Assembly: GCA_016182965.1 (NCBI GenBank)
Contig: JACPFM010000133.1
Location: 16,055 to 80,054 of the forward strand
DNA: 64,000 nt
From: Deltaproteobacteria bacterium
Lineage (GTDB): Bacteria > Myxococcota_A > Polyangia > Polyangiales > JADJMO01
Direction of reading: 5' to 3'
Of the stretch, positions 8,859 to 17,490 are shown in pieces (positions within the stretch are counted from its first letter, which is position 1; every line of letters starts with the position of its first letter). A program made the position numbers and the translations under genes. The notes below the pieces were generated by a model. That model was not told the DNA's origin. It made no database searches and saw nothing but the letters and a program-made list of their open reading frames with translations.

Positions 8859-9278
8859 TCACCGGCGCGCTCGGGTGTAGAGACGCTCGAGCGCGGCGCG
8901 GCACGGCGGCTCGGCGGCGCTCGCTTCGCGCGAGGCGTCGTCGGCTCCGGCCACGATGATCGCGAGCTCGGACTCCGTCGCGGCGCCGTTCCCTCCGGCG
9001 TCTTCGGGGCCGAGCTCGCGGGCTTTTTGGACGAGCTGCTGCGCGCGTAAGAGGTGCTTGCCGTACTTCGAGCAGGCGTCGCGATCGGCGCAGGCCAGCG
9101 CGTCGTCGCACTGCGCGGACTCGAGCGCGCGGAGCGCCGCCGCGCGATCGGTCGCGCTGGCGCCCTGGAAGCTCTCGTAGGCGCGGACGATCGCGCGCGC
9201 GTCCGCGCGCCCCGTGTCGCGGCGGCACCCGACGACGATCGCGGATCCCAGGAGCGCGGCGAGCAGGAGGCGGGTCAT
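8859..9278 (-). CDS. Small Cys-containing lipoprotein of unknown function
   Basis: This 139-aa protein has a type II signal peptide (MTRLLLAALLGSAIVVGC) with lipobox VVGC. The mature part is helical and has CDDALACADRDAC and a later Cys, which could form disulfides in the periplasm. I do not recognise a family. Its ATG overlaps the TGA of the upstream parvulin-like gene by 4 bp, so the two are coupled and probably act together at the envelope. It converges with the region-4 gene with no spacer. Confidence 0.8.
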   Translation of the reverse strand: MTRLLLAALLGSAIVVGCRRDTGRADARAIVRAYESFQGASATDRAAALRALESAQCDDALACADRDACSKYGKHLLRAQQLVQKARELGPEDAGGNGAATESELAIIVAGADDASREASAAEPPCRAALERLYTRARR

Positions 9279-9898
9279 CGGATCCGCCGAGCGATCCAGA
9301 ATCCGCGCGGGGTGTCGAGCACCTCGGACGTCGCGCCGATCGGGAGGGTGAAGAGCACGTACTGCGTGCCGGGCTCGAGGAGCCCGCGCTCCACGCGGCC
9401 GATGTCCGTCGCGGACCCGGTGTCGCCCGCCTTCGCCGCCGCGGCGAAGTCGGTCTTCGCGAGCGCGGCGAGCTGCTGGGCACGCGCGAGCGCCTGATCG
9501 CGCGGCGGCTCGTCGAACGTCGCGAGCTGCGCGCCCTGATAGCGCACCAGCACGACGCCGATGCGAATGGCGCGCGGCGTACCTTCGGGCAGCGGCGGAG
9601 GATCGCGCCCGTCGGGCAGCTTGAACCCTTTCTCGGAGTTGCCGACGCCCTCGAGGGCCGCCTGGATCTTCGCGAGCGGCGGCCCCTCGCTGATCGGGAG
9701 CTTCTCGAGCTCCGCCATCGCCGAGGCGAGCTGATCGGCCGCGGCGCTGCTGTACGGCGCGACGGGCGCCGACGCCGGGCTCACCGAGGGTGGCGGCTCC
9801 GGCCGCTTGGGCTTGCGCAGGATGACGAACGCGAGCACGGCCAGCACCACGACGCCGACGGCGATCGAGGTCGAGCGCGGCGGGCGGTCGTCCAGCAT
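9275..9898 (-). CDS. Membrane-anchored parvulin-like (PpiC) peptidyl-prolyl isomerase domain protein
   Basis: A 207-aa protein with one N-terminal membrane anchor (SIAVGVVVLAVLAFVIL), a Pro-rich linker, and a C-terminal half with the PpiC pattern: a RIGVVLVRYQGA strand, a helical section with RDQALARAQQLAALAKTDFA, then DIGRVERGLLEPG, VLFTLPIGATSEVLDTPRGF and a final WIARRI strand. It probably helps fold outer-membrane or exported proteins in the periplasm. It lacks the extended SurA-type N-terminal chaperone domain. It is coupled by ATGA to the lipoprotein gene at 8859-9278, a plausible partner. Confidence 0.75.
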   Translation of the reverse strand: MLDDRPPRSTSIAVGVVVLAVLAFVILRKPKRPEPPPSVSPASAPVAPYSSAAADQLASAMAELEKLPISEGPPLAKIQAALEGVGNSEKGFKLPDGRDPPPLPEGTPRAIRIGVVLVRYQGAQLATFDEPPRDQALARAQQLAALAKTDFAAAAKAGDTGSATDIGRVERGLLEPGTQYVLFTLPIGATSEVLDTPRGFWIARRIR

Positions 9899-10020
9899 CC
9901 TGCTCGAGCGTTAGCGCGTCCGGCGCCGCGGCTGAAGCCGTGCGGGCGCGGTCGAAGACGGTCGGCCGCCGCCGCGCTCGCTTCCGGCGACGCGACGTGC
10001 GATCGCTCACGAGGACCTCC

Positions 10021-13000
10021 ATGATCGCCCCTCGCCTTCAGCAAGCCATCGCGACCCTCGCCTCGTCGGTCGACACGCTGCCCGGGGTGGAGGACGAGCT
10101 CCGCGCGCGCTGGTCCGACGGCATCCCCGGCGATCTCCCGCGCGACGTAAGGACCGCCGCCGACGAGCTCCAGGAGGCGATGCTGTCGCTCTTGCAGGAC
10201 CACGAAGCGACCGAGGCGCTCGCGGGGCTCCTCGCCACGCCCGCCCGCTCCGTCATCCTGCTCTGGTGCACCGCCAACGCGTGGCGCGACGAGATCGCGT
10301 TCGCGCGGCTGCTCCGAGGGGCGGCGCGCGAGCAGCGCCGCCCACTCGACGACGTCGCGAAGCTCGCGCGTCGTCGCGTGATCGAGGGTCCGCTGCTCGA
10401 CGCGCTCCGGTGTGCGCCGCTGATCGGGCAGGGCGCGGACCTCGCGTCCGCCGAGAACGTGGAGGCCTGCGCGCGTCTCGAGATCCTCGTCTGGGAGGCG
10501 GGCGCGACGGCGCTGCGCATCCAGGAGCTGGGGCGCTGGCTGTGGGGCTCGGAGGAGACGTTCGACGCGCTCGTGCGCACGCCCGCGCACGGTGCGCTGC
10601 GCGGCCGCGTGCTCGCAGCGCGTCGGCTCGAGGTGGCCGCCGACGGGATGCCCGAAGGCAGCCCGCTGGTCGGCCGCACGCTCGCCGTCCTGCAACCGTT
10701 GTTGTTCCACCCCGAGCCCCTCGTGTGGCTGCCTGCCGCGCGCGCGCTCGGCCGGCTGACCGGGACCATCGACCAGCTCGAGGGCACGCTGCTCGACTGG
10801 GTCATGGGCGACGCGAAGGTGCTTCGCCAACGCGCGATCACCGCGTTCGCGTGCCTGCGCGCGAGACAGCTCAAGATGTTCGGCAGACAGCTGCAGAACA
10901 TCATCGAGGCGCCCGACGACGTCGGGTGGGTGCTCGCCGCCGTCGCCGCGGCGACGCCGTACCTGTTCTTCGAGCGCAACGATCTCTTCCAGAACCTGAG
11001 CACGCGTGTGCTCGGCGGCGACGGCGGCTCGATCGCGGCGCGCGCGCTCGCCCGAGGGCTCGCCGCGCTGTTTCGGCGGGGGCTCCACCAGGACGACATC
11101 GAGCGACCGCTCAGGGCGCTCCGCGAGAGGGCGCGCCGCGCGCGCCCCGACTCCCTCGAGGACGCCCGCCGCTGGATCGAGGTCATCGCGGTCACCGATC
11201 CGATCGACGGCGCCGAGCGCGATCCGCTGGACCTCGAGATCGGCCTCGAGAATCTCGTGCGCGTGGCGGCGCGGTACGACGACGTCGAGGCCGACGCGCG
11301 CGCCGCACGGTTCGCAGGGTCGGTCGCGCAGTCGTTCGGCGAGGCGCATCGCCTCGCGATCGGCGCCGGGACGATCCGTGCGCGCGCCGCCGCGATGAAC
11401 GCGCTCGAGGGGTGTGCGCGCTCGTTCGCGCTTCGGCTCTGGAGACCCCTGCTCGCGACCTCGCCGACCGCCGAGCACGTCGAGGAGCCGAGCCTCGAAG
11501 AGGCGTGGAAGATCCTCGCGCGCGCGCCGGCCGACATCCTCGACCACGTGACCGAGGCGCGGCGCGCACGCGGATCGGACGCGCCGGAGCTGCGGACGCT
11601 CGAGGTGCTCGCCGTGCGGATCGGCGGCTACGCGCTCGACGCGTGCGGCGAGGGCGAGGTCGGCCCGAGACCGGGTGAGGCCGCGCACCAGACCTGTCTC
11701 TGGCTGCGCAAGCTCGACGCGCTGGCCGGCGCGGCGCGCGAGGTGCCGCCGGCGCTGCAGACCGCGCTCGGCACGCTGTTGTGGCGGCTCGTCGACACCA
11801 CGCGCGGCACGTCGCTCGGCGAGGTAGACGACGTGCGCTGGCTCGGTCCGTTCGCCGCCTGGTGGGCGCTGGTGATCGATCGACCGGCGATGCTGCTGCA
11901 GCTCGCGACGGCGCTGCCCATCATGGAGGCAGGCGCGCTCGCGCGCTGCTGCGAGCAGGCCGACGCGCTGCGTACGGCCTTGTCCTCTGGCCAGGCGGAC
12001 GGCACGTGGGGGGACTCGGTCGCGGCGACGCTCGCGGAGCTCCACGCCGAGGACACCGAGCTCGCCGAGGCGCTCGCCGATCTGTCGCGGGCGCTCGCGG
12101 CGTTCGCGGGCGCGGCGAGCAACCGGCCGAGCATCGACGATCTGTGTCTCCAGCTCGTCTTCGCGGGCGAGCGCCTGCAGGGCGCGCTCGCCGATCCGGT
12201 GCGCGCGCTCCACGCGGCCAGCGAGGCGAGCCGCGAGGACTCGCTGTCGAGGCGCGAGACCGAGAACGCGCCACGCATCGCTGCGCTCGTCGCCCGAGCG
12301 ATCCGCTCGCGCGACGTGTCGATGCTCGAGGTCTGGCTCGCCTCGCTCGGACCGATCGCGTCGGTGCTCCTAGAACAGGCGGTGCAGGGCGCGATGCGTC
12401 GATCGCCGCCTCCGCCGCCTCCGACGCGCAAACCCGAGGTGAAGCTGATCGAGGGCTACGAGCTGATCGCGCCGCTCGGCGAGGGCGGCATCGGCTCGGT
12501 GTGGCTCGTGCGCAAGCCGGGCGCCGATCGCCTGTTCGTGCTGAAGATCCCGAAAGCCGACGCGCTCGCGAGCGCGACGCCGACGGAGCGCGAAGGCATC
12601 CTCGCGTCGTTCGTCGAGGAGGCGAAGGCGCTCGCCGGTCTCTATCACCCGAACGTCGCGAACATCATCGATCGCGGCGTGTCGTCCGGGGTCCCCTTCC
12701 TCGTGCTCGAGTACCTGATCGGCGCCGATCTGCGGCAGTACTCGATGGCGCAGAAGATGTCGCTGTTCGAGCTGCGCACCGTGGTGCTCGAGGCGTGCGC
12801 CGGCCTCGACGCGCTGCACCGCGCGGGCCTCGTGCATCGCGACATCAAGCCGGCGAACATCTGGCTGCGGCTGCCGCTCTCGGGAGGCGAGCGCTTCGAT
12901 CCCGGAAAGCACCGCGATCCCGCGCGCGTTCAGCCTCTGAGCTCGGTGGTCATCGACTTCGGCATGGTGCGCGCGACGCGCATCCCGCCGGCCGGAGCGG

Positions 13001-13320
13001 GCCGCTTCGTCACCGGCACCGTCGGCTACATCGCGCCGGAGCAGGTGCTCGATCCGGTGGAACTCGATCCACGCGCCGACGTGTACGCGCTCGCGGGCAC
13101 CCTCTACAACGTCACGACGGGACGCTCGTTCTTCGACGAGATCGAGGGGCAGCGCGATCGGATCCTCGCGCACCTGCGACGTGATCCGTTCGAGGATCCC
13201 GAGCGGCTGCGCGGGTTCCCCGCGGCGATCGCCAAGGTGCTGCGGGAGGCGACGCTTCGTAACCCCGGCGACCGCCCGTCGCCGATGGAGCTCGGCCGCG
13301 CCTTCGCGGCGGCGCTATGA
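10021..13320 (+). CDS. Ser/Thr protein kinase with large helical N-terminal region
   Basis: A 1099-aa protein. The C-terminal 290 residues are a complete Hanks-type kinase: glycine loop GEGGIGSV, Lys842, HRDIKPAN with Asp941, DFG with Asp979, and APEQ. Residues 1-800 are almost wholly helical, Ala- and Leu-rich, with HEAT-like alternation and no transmembrane segment. Most bacterial kinases of this type have the kinase first and sensors after, so the order here is reversed. The N-terminal part may bind partners or regulate activity. A proline tract (PPPPPP) links the two halves. I chose ATG 10021 because GAGGA lies just upstream. The upstream in-frame extension is basic and unlikely to be translated. 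Confidence 0.92.
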   Translation: MIAPRLQQAIATLASSVDTLPGVEDELRARWSDGIPGDLPRDVRTAADELQEAMLSLLQDHEATEALAGLLATPARSVILLWCTANAWRDEIAFARLLRGAAREQRRPLDDVAKLARRRVIEGPLLDALRCAPLIGQGADLASAENVEACARLEILVWEAGATALRIQELGRWLWGSEETFDALVRTPAHGALRGRVLAARRLEVAADGMPEGSPLVGRTLAVLQPLLFHPEPLVWLPAARALGRLTGTIDQLEGTLLDWVMGDAKVLRQRAITAFACLRARQLKMFGRQLQNIIEAPDDVGWVLAAVAAATPYLFFERNDLFQNLSTRVLGGDGGSIAARALARGLAALFRRGLHQDDIERPLRALRERARRARPDSLEDARRWIEVIAVTDPIDGAERDPLDLEIGLENLVRVAARYDDVEADARAARFAGSVAQSFGEAHRLAIGAGTIRARAAAMNALEGCARSFALRLWRPLLATSPTAEHVEEPSLEEAWKILARAPADILDHVTEARRARGSDAPELRTLEVLAVRIGGYALDACGEGEVGPRPGEAAHQTCLWLRKLDALAGAAREVPPALQTALGTLLWRLVDTTRGTSLGEVDDVRWLGPFAAWWALVIDRPAMLLQLATALPIMEAGALARCCEQADALRTALSSGQADGTWGDSVAATLAELHAEDTELAEALADLSRALAAFAGAASNRPSIDDLCLQLVFAGERLQGALADPVRALHAASEASREDSLSRRETENAPRIAALVARAIRSRDVSMLEVWLASLGPIASVLLEQAVQGAMRRSPPPPPPTRKPEVKLIEGYELIAPLGEGGIGSVWLVRKPGADRLFVLKIPKADALASATPTEREGILASFVEEAKALAGLYHPNVANIIDRGVSSGVPFLVLEYLIGADLRQYSMAQKMSLFELRTVVLEACAGLDALHRAGLVHRDIKPANIWLRLPLSGGERFDPGKHRDPARVQPLSSVVIDFGMVRATRIPPAGAGRFVTGTVGYIAPEQVLDPVELDPRADVYALAGTLYNVTTGRSFFDEIEGQRDRILAHLRRDPFEDPERLRGFPAAIAKVLREATLRNPGDRPSPMELGRAFAAAL

Positions 13321-13329
13321 GGGCGACGA

Positions 13330-13860
13330 ATGGATCGCGTCGCAACCAGCAAGTTCCTCAGTTACGTGCTGCGGCATCACCCCGCTGCGATCGGGATCAC
13401 GCTCGACGAGGCGGGGTGGGTCGCGGTCGACGCGCTGCTCGACGCGCTCCGCGCGCACGGTCGCCCGCTCGAGCGCGAGCAGCTCGAGGAGATCGTGCGC
13501 ACGAGCGACAAGCAGCGCTTCGCCCTCGAGCACGGCCGAATCCGCGCGCACCAGGGCCACTCGGTCGCGGTCGACCTCGCCCTTTCGCCGCGTGAGCCGC
13601 CGCTGACGCTGTTCCACGGGACGGTCGCACGGTTCCTCGACTCGATCCGGCGAGAAGGGTTGAGGCGCGGCGCCCGGACCCACGTCCACCTGTCGGCGGA
13701 CTTCGTGACCGCGCAGAGCGTCGGCGCGCGGCGTGGAGCGGCAGTGGTTCTCGTGGTCGACGCGGCGTCGATGCACCGGGAGGGCCACGATTTCTCGGTC
13801 ACCGAGAACGGCGTGTGGCTCGTCGAGGCGGTCCCCGCTCGGTTCATCTCATTTCCGTAA
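13330..13860 (+). CDS. kptA: RNA 2'-phosphotransferase, Tpt1/KptA family
   Basis: A 176-aa protein that matches the KptA/Tpt1 fold throughout. It has KFLSYVLRHHP at 8-18 with the conserved Arg-His, QGHS at 75-78, LFHGT at 94-98, HVHLS at 118-122 and the terminal GVWLVEAVP strand. The family moves an internal 2'-phosphate from RNA to NAD+, giving ADP-ribose 1'',2''-cyclic phosphate. In bacteria, which lack the fungal-type tRNA splicing that makes 2'-phosphates, the real substrate is unclear. The gene starts 9 bp after the kinase stop and its 3' end overlaps that of the convergent HAD-like gene by 17 bp. Confidence 0.93.
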   Translation: MDRVATSKFLSYVLRHHPAAIGITLDEAGWVAVDALLDALRAHGRPLEREQLEEIVRTSDKQRFALEHGRIRAHQGHSVAVDLALSPREPPLTLFHGTVARFLDSIRREGLRRGARTHVHLSADFVTAQSVGARRGAAVVLVVDAASMHREGHDFSVTENGVWLVEAVPARFISFP

Positions 13861-14326
13861 CGGCGCGGAGGGCCCGTCGCCAGTCGGGAGCGGCGATCAT
13901 CCCGCCCTCTGCGCGCGCGGCGCCGAAGAGGATCAACCTCGGTACGAGGCCGCGCATCGCGCGGAGCACGTCCGCGCGGTCGTCGACGAAGCGATCGAGG
14001 CCGAGGTCGACCGCGATGGCCGCTTTGTCGCGCCGCTCGCGGCAGAAACGCAGGTGGCTCGCAGCGAGGCCGGTGTGCGCGAAGAAACGGTGAGCATCGA
14101 GCCAGAGCCGCGTCCTCCGCTCGATCCGCGGCCCACACTTCGAAACGAGCCAGACCCGGCCTTCGAACGCCTCGACGATCTCCGCGACGGCCTCGAACGC
14201 GCCGGACACTGCGGGCGCCCTCAGCGCCTGCTCGTCGCTCGCTCCGAGGAACGAGGTGTCCGGGCCGTCGCCGGCGATGATCACCCGCCCGATGTCGAAG
14301 CGACCGGCTGGGAGGTGACCCTCCAC
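13844..14326 (-). CDS. HAD-like phosphatase-fold protein
   Basis: A 160-aa protein if started at GTG 14326. It opens with FDIGRVIIAGDGPDT, a HAD motif I with an unusual DIG/GDGPDT variant. SKCG follows as motif II (Ser), then a Lys near CRERRDKAA and FVDDRADVL as the acid motif. A longer open frame extends to 14539, but the extra residues are low-complexity and probably untranslated. Function is unknown. Pairing with the 2'-phosphotransferase gene (17-bp overlap of 3' ends) would fit an RNA or nucleotide end-processing role, but this is inference from position only. Confidence 0.7.
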   Translation of the reverse strand: MEGHLPAGRFDIGRVIIAGDGPDTSFLGASDEQALRAPAVSGAFEAVAEIVEAFEGRVWLVSKCGPRIERRTRLWLDAHRFFAHTGLAASHLRFCRERRDKAAIAVDLGLDRFVDDRADVLRAMRGLVPRLILFGAARAEGGMIAAPDWRRALRAVTEMR

Positions 14327-14672
14327 TTCGTCGCGCTCGGCCTCGGGCTGGCCATCGTCAACGGCTGCTGCCGACTGCCGCGCGGGCTGGTGGGCCGCCC
14401 AATCGTCGATCTGGCGTCCGTCGACTACCGGGTCGTCCACGCGAAGGCGCTGCGGCCGGACGTCCGAGCGCTCGTCGAGACGCTCCGCGCACACGCCGAG
14501 GACTGGCGCGTTGCGCGCGACGTGGCGGTCGCGCGGCAATAGCTGTTTGACCGTCGACGCTCGGCAACGCCTGCGGCGACAACCCCAGGCCGAGCCGGCG
14601 AGTCGGTGAAGTCCGAAGGACTTGAGGTGCAGTCGGTGCCCCGGACTTCAGTCCGGGGGGATTTTCAGATCT
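14327..14672. other. 346-bp intergenic region with paired hairpins
   Basis: No gene is supported here. Its only structure is the two adjacent stem-loops at 14609-14658 downstream of atpC. Open frames through it are GC-driven shadows. Confidence 0.5.
14609..14658. terminator. Two stem-loops downstream of atpC
   Basis: AAGTCC-GAA-GGACTT (14609-14623) and CCCCGGACTTCAGTCCGGGG (14639-14658, 9-bp arms) share the same GGACTT core. They lie 15 bp beyond the atpC stop, so they probably end the atpDC transcript. A short T-run (ATTTTC) follows on the plus strand only, so intrinsic termination looks better in the antisense direction. Confidence 0.5.
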
Positions 14673-15143
14673 TCAGTTGGGCTCGCCGCCCTTGTTGCCG
14701 CCGCGGCGGCCGGGGGGCCACACGTCGGTGAGCGCGAGCTGCGCCTCGCACCACTCGGCGCGCGCCGAGAACTCGTTGAAGCGGGCGCCCGACTCGACGC
14801 CCTGCTCGGCGAGGCTGGTGAGCGCCTCGCGCGCCTCTTCGAGCGTGCGCCTGGTGGCCGCCGGATCGATCTCCTCCTCGACGACGAAGTGCTCGGTGAT
14901 CACGAGCACCTTGTCGGGACCGGCCTCGGCGAAGCCGGGGCCGATCACCGCGCGCGAGAGCTGGCCCTTCACGCGCCAGGTGAGGACGCCCGACCGCAGC
15001 GCCGCGAGCAGCGGCAGGTGACCGGGGAGCACGCCGAACTCGCCGTGCACGCTCGGCGCCTGCACCTCGTCGGCCAGGACCCGGATCGCCACGCCGTGGC
15101 GGGTGACCACCTCGAGGTGGATGCCGTCGATCGGGTCGGCCAT
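14673..15143 (-). CDS. atpC: F1-ATPase epsilon subunit
   Basis: A 156-aa subunit with the typical N-terminal beta sandwich (HGVAIRVLADEVQAPSVHGE, GVLPGHLPLLAAL) and a C-terminal two-helix tail (TRRTLEEAREALTSLAEQG). It couples the rotor to the catalytic head and can inhibit ATP hydrolysis. The tail is about 15-20 residues longer than in Escherichia coli, ending in a basic, glycine-rich sequence. Its ATG overlaps the atpD stop (ATGA). Two hairpins follow the stop. Confidence 0.95.
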   Translation of the reverse strand: MADPIDGIHLEVVTRHGVAIRVLADEVQAPSVHGEFGVLPGHLPLLAALRSGVLTWRVKGQLSRAVIGPGFAEAGPDKVLVITEHFVVEEEIDPAATRRTLEEAREALTSLAEQGVESGARFNEFSARAEWCEAQLALTDVWPPGRRGGNKGGEPN

Positions 15144-16585
15144 CAGGCGCCTGCCTTCATCTTGGCGGCCTTGTCCTTGACCATCTCGATGTTGCCGACG
15201 AGGTAGAAGGCCTGCTCGGGCAGGTCGTCGTACTTGCCGGTCATGATCTCTTCGAAGGACTCGATGGTGTCCTTCAGCGGCACGTACTGCCCCGCGAGGC
15301 CGGTGAACTGCGCGGCGACGAAGAACGGCTGCGAGAGGAACTTCTGGATCTTGCGGGCGCGGGCGACGAGGAGCTTGTCGTCTTCCGACCGCTCGTCCAT
15401 GCCGAGGATGGCGATGATGTCCTGCAGGTCCTTGTAGCGCTGCAGCGTGCGCTGCACGTCGCGGGCGACGCGGTAGTGACGCTCGCCGATGACCTTCGGA
15501 TCGAGCAGCGTGCTCGTGGAGTCGAGCGGGTCGACGGCCGGGTAGATGCCCAGCTCGGCGATCGCGCGCGAGAGCACCGTCGTCGCGTCGAGGTGGGCGA
15601 ACGTGGTGGCCGGCGCCGGGTCGGTGAGGTCGTCGGCGGGCACGTACACGGCCTGCACCGAGGTGATCGACCCCTTGTTCGTCGAGGTGATGCGCTCCTG
15701 GAGGGTGCCCATCTCGGTCGCGAGGGTCGGCTGGTAACCGACGGCGCTCGGGATGCGGCCGAGGAGCGCGGACACCTCGGAGCCCGCCTGCGTGAAGCGG
15801 AAGATGTTGTCGACGAAGAGGAGGACGTCCTGGCCCTCGACGTCGCGGAAGTACTCGGCGGCGGTCAGCGCGGAGAGCGCGACGCGCGCGCGCGCGCCCG
15901 GCGGCTCGTTCATCTGGCCGTAGATCAGCGCGGCCTTCGAGAGGACGGAGGCGCCCGACTCGAGCTTCGACTCCATCATCTCGAGGTACAGGTCGTTGCC
16001 CTCGCGCGTGCGCTCGCCGACGCCGGCGAAGCACGACACGCCGCCGTGCGCCTTCGCGACGTTGTTGATCAGCTCCATGATGAGGACGGTCTTGCCGACG
16101 CCGGCGCCGCCGAAGAGGCCGATCTTGCCGCCCTTGCGGTAGGGGGCGAGGAGGTCGATGACCTTGATGCCGGTCTCGAAGATCTCGACCTTCGTCGACT
16201 GGTCGACGTAGGGAGGGGGCGCCCGGTGGATCGGCATCGTCTTCGAGTAGTCGAGGCGCGCCCCGCCATCGACCGGCTCACCGACGACGTTGAGGATGCG
16301 GCCGAGCACCTGCGGGCCGACGGGCATCGCGATCGGCGCGCCGCTGTCGCGGCACTCCATCCCGCGGACCAGGCCGTCGGTGGAGTCCATCGCGATGGTG
16401 CGGACCATCGACTCGCCGAGGTGCTGCGCGACCTCGAGGACCAGGTTGTCGGGCAGGTTGCTGATCGACGGGTTGCTGACCTTCAGCGCGTTGTAGATGG
16501 CGGGGAGCTTGCCCGGCGTGAACTCGACGTCCACCACGGGGCCGATGACCTGTCGGATCTTTCCTGCGTTCTGGAGATTCGCCAT
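15143..16585 (-). CDS. atpD: F1-ATPase beta subunit
   Basis: A 480-aa catalytic subunit of ATP synthase. The P-loop GGAGVGKT is at 159-166, the catalytic Glu lies in GVGERTREGNDLY, and ALSGLTMAEYFRD is recognisable as ALTAAEYFRD. The C-terminal DELSEED lever reads DERSEDD. Length and sequence are normal. Only atpD and atpC are here: the next upstream gene in this direction is a lolD, and no alpha, gamma, delta or Fo gene occurs in 64 kb, so the F-ATPase genes are split. A weak AGAGGC ribosome-binding site precedes the ATG. Confidence 0.98.
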   Translation of the reverse strand: MANLQNAGKIRQVIGPVVDVEFTPGKLPAIYNALKVSNPSISNLPDNLVLEVAQHLGESMVRTIAMDSTDGLVRGMECRDSGAPIAMPVGPQVLGRILNVVGEPVDGGARLDYSKTMPIHRAPPPYVDQSTKVEIFETGIKVIDLLAPYRKGGKIGLFGGAGVGKTVLIMELINNVAKAHGGVSCFAGVGERTREGNDLYLEMMESKLESGASVLSKAALIYGQMNEPPGARARVALSALTAAEYFRDVEGQDVLLFVDNIFRFTQAGSEVSALLGRIPSAVGYQPTLATEMGTLQERITSTNKGSITSVQAVYVPADDLTDPAPATTFAHLDATTVLSRAIAELGIYPAVDPLDSTSTLLDPKVIGERHYRVARDVQRTLQRYKDLQDIIAILGMDERSEDDKLLVARARKIQKFLSQPFFVAAQFTGLAGQYVPLKDTIESFEEIMTGKYDDLPEQAFYLVGNIEMVKDKAAKMKAGA

Positions 16586-16760
16586 CTTTTAGGTGCCTCT
16601 GAAGGTTCTCGGATCGGGGCGCGCGCCGCGGCGCTGAGAGTCGAACCGCGGGCGCGCGGGTATCACGGCGCCCGCCCGCTTTCAACGGGTACTGAACGCC
16701 CGTACGGCCGCGCGGCGGGTCGCCGGGGACGTGGGGCTCGAAATGGTGCGGGAAAAGTCT

Positions 16761-17465
<705 letters not shown>

Positions 17466-17490
17466 GCTCTGCGCCGGATAACACGGGAAC

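Noticed and set aside
13733..14542. 269-aa plus-strand ORF over the HAD-like gene
   Set aside because: No fold or family signal, and it overlaps both kptA and the HAD-like frame, whose motifs are clear.
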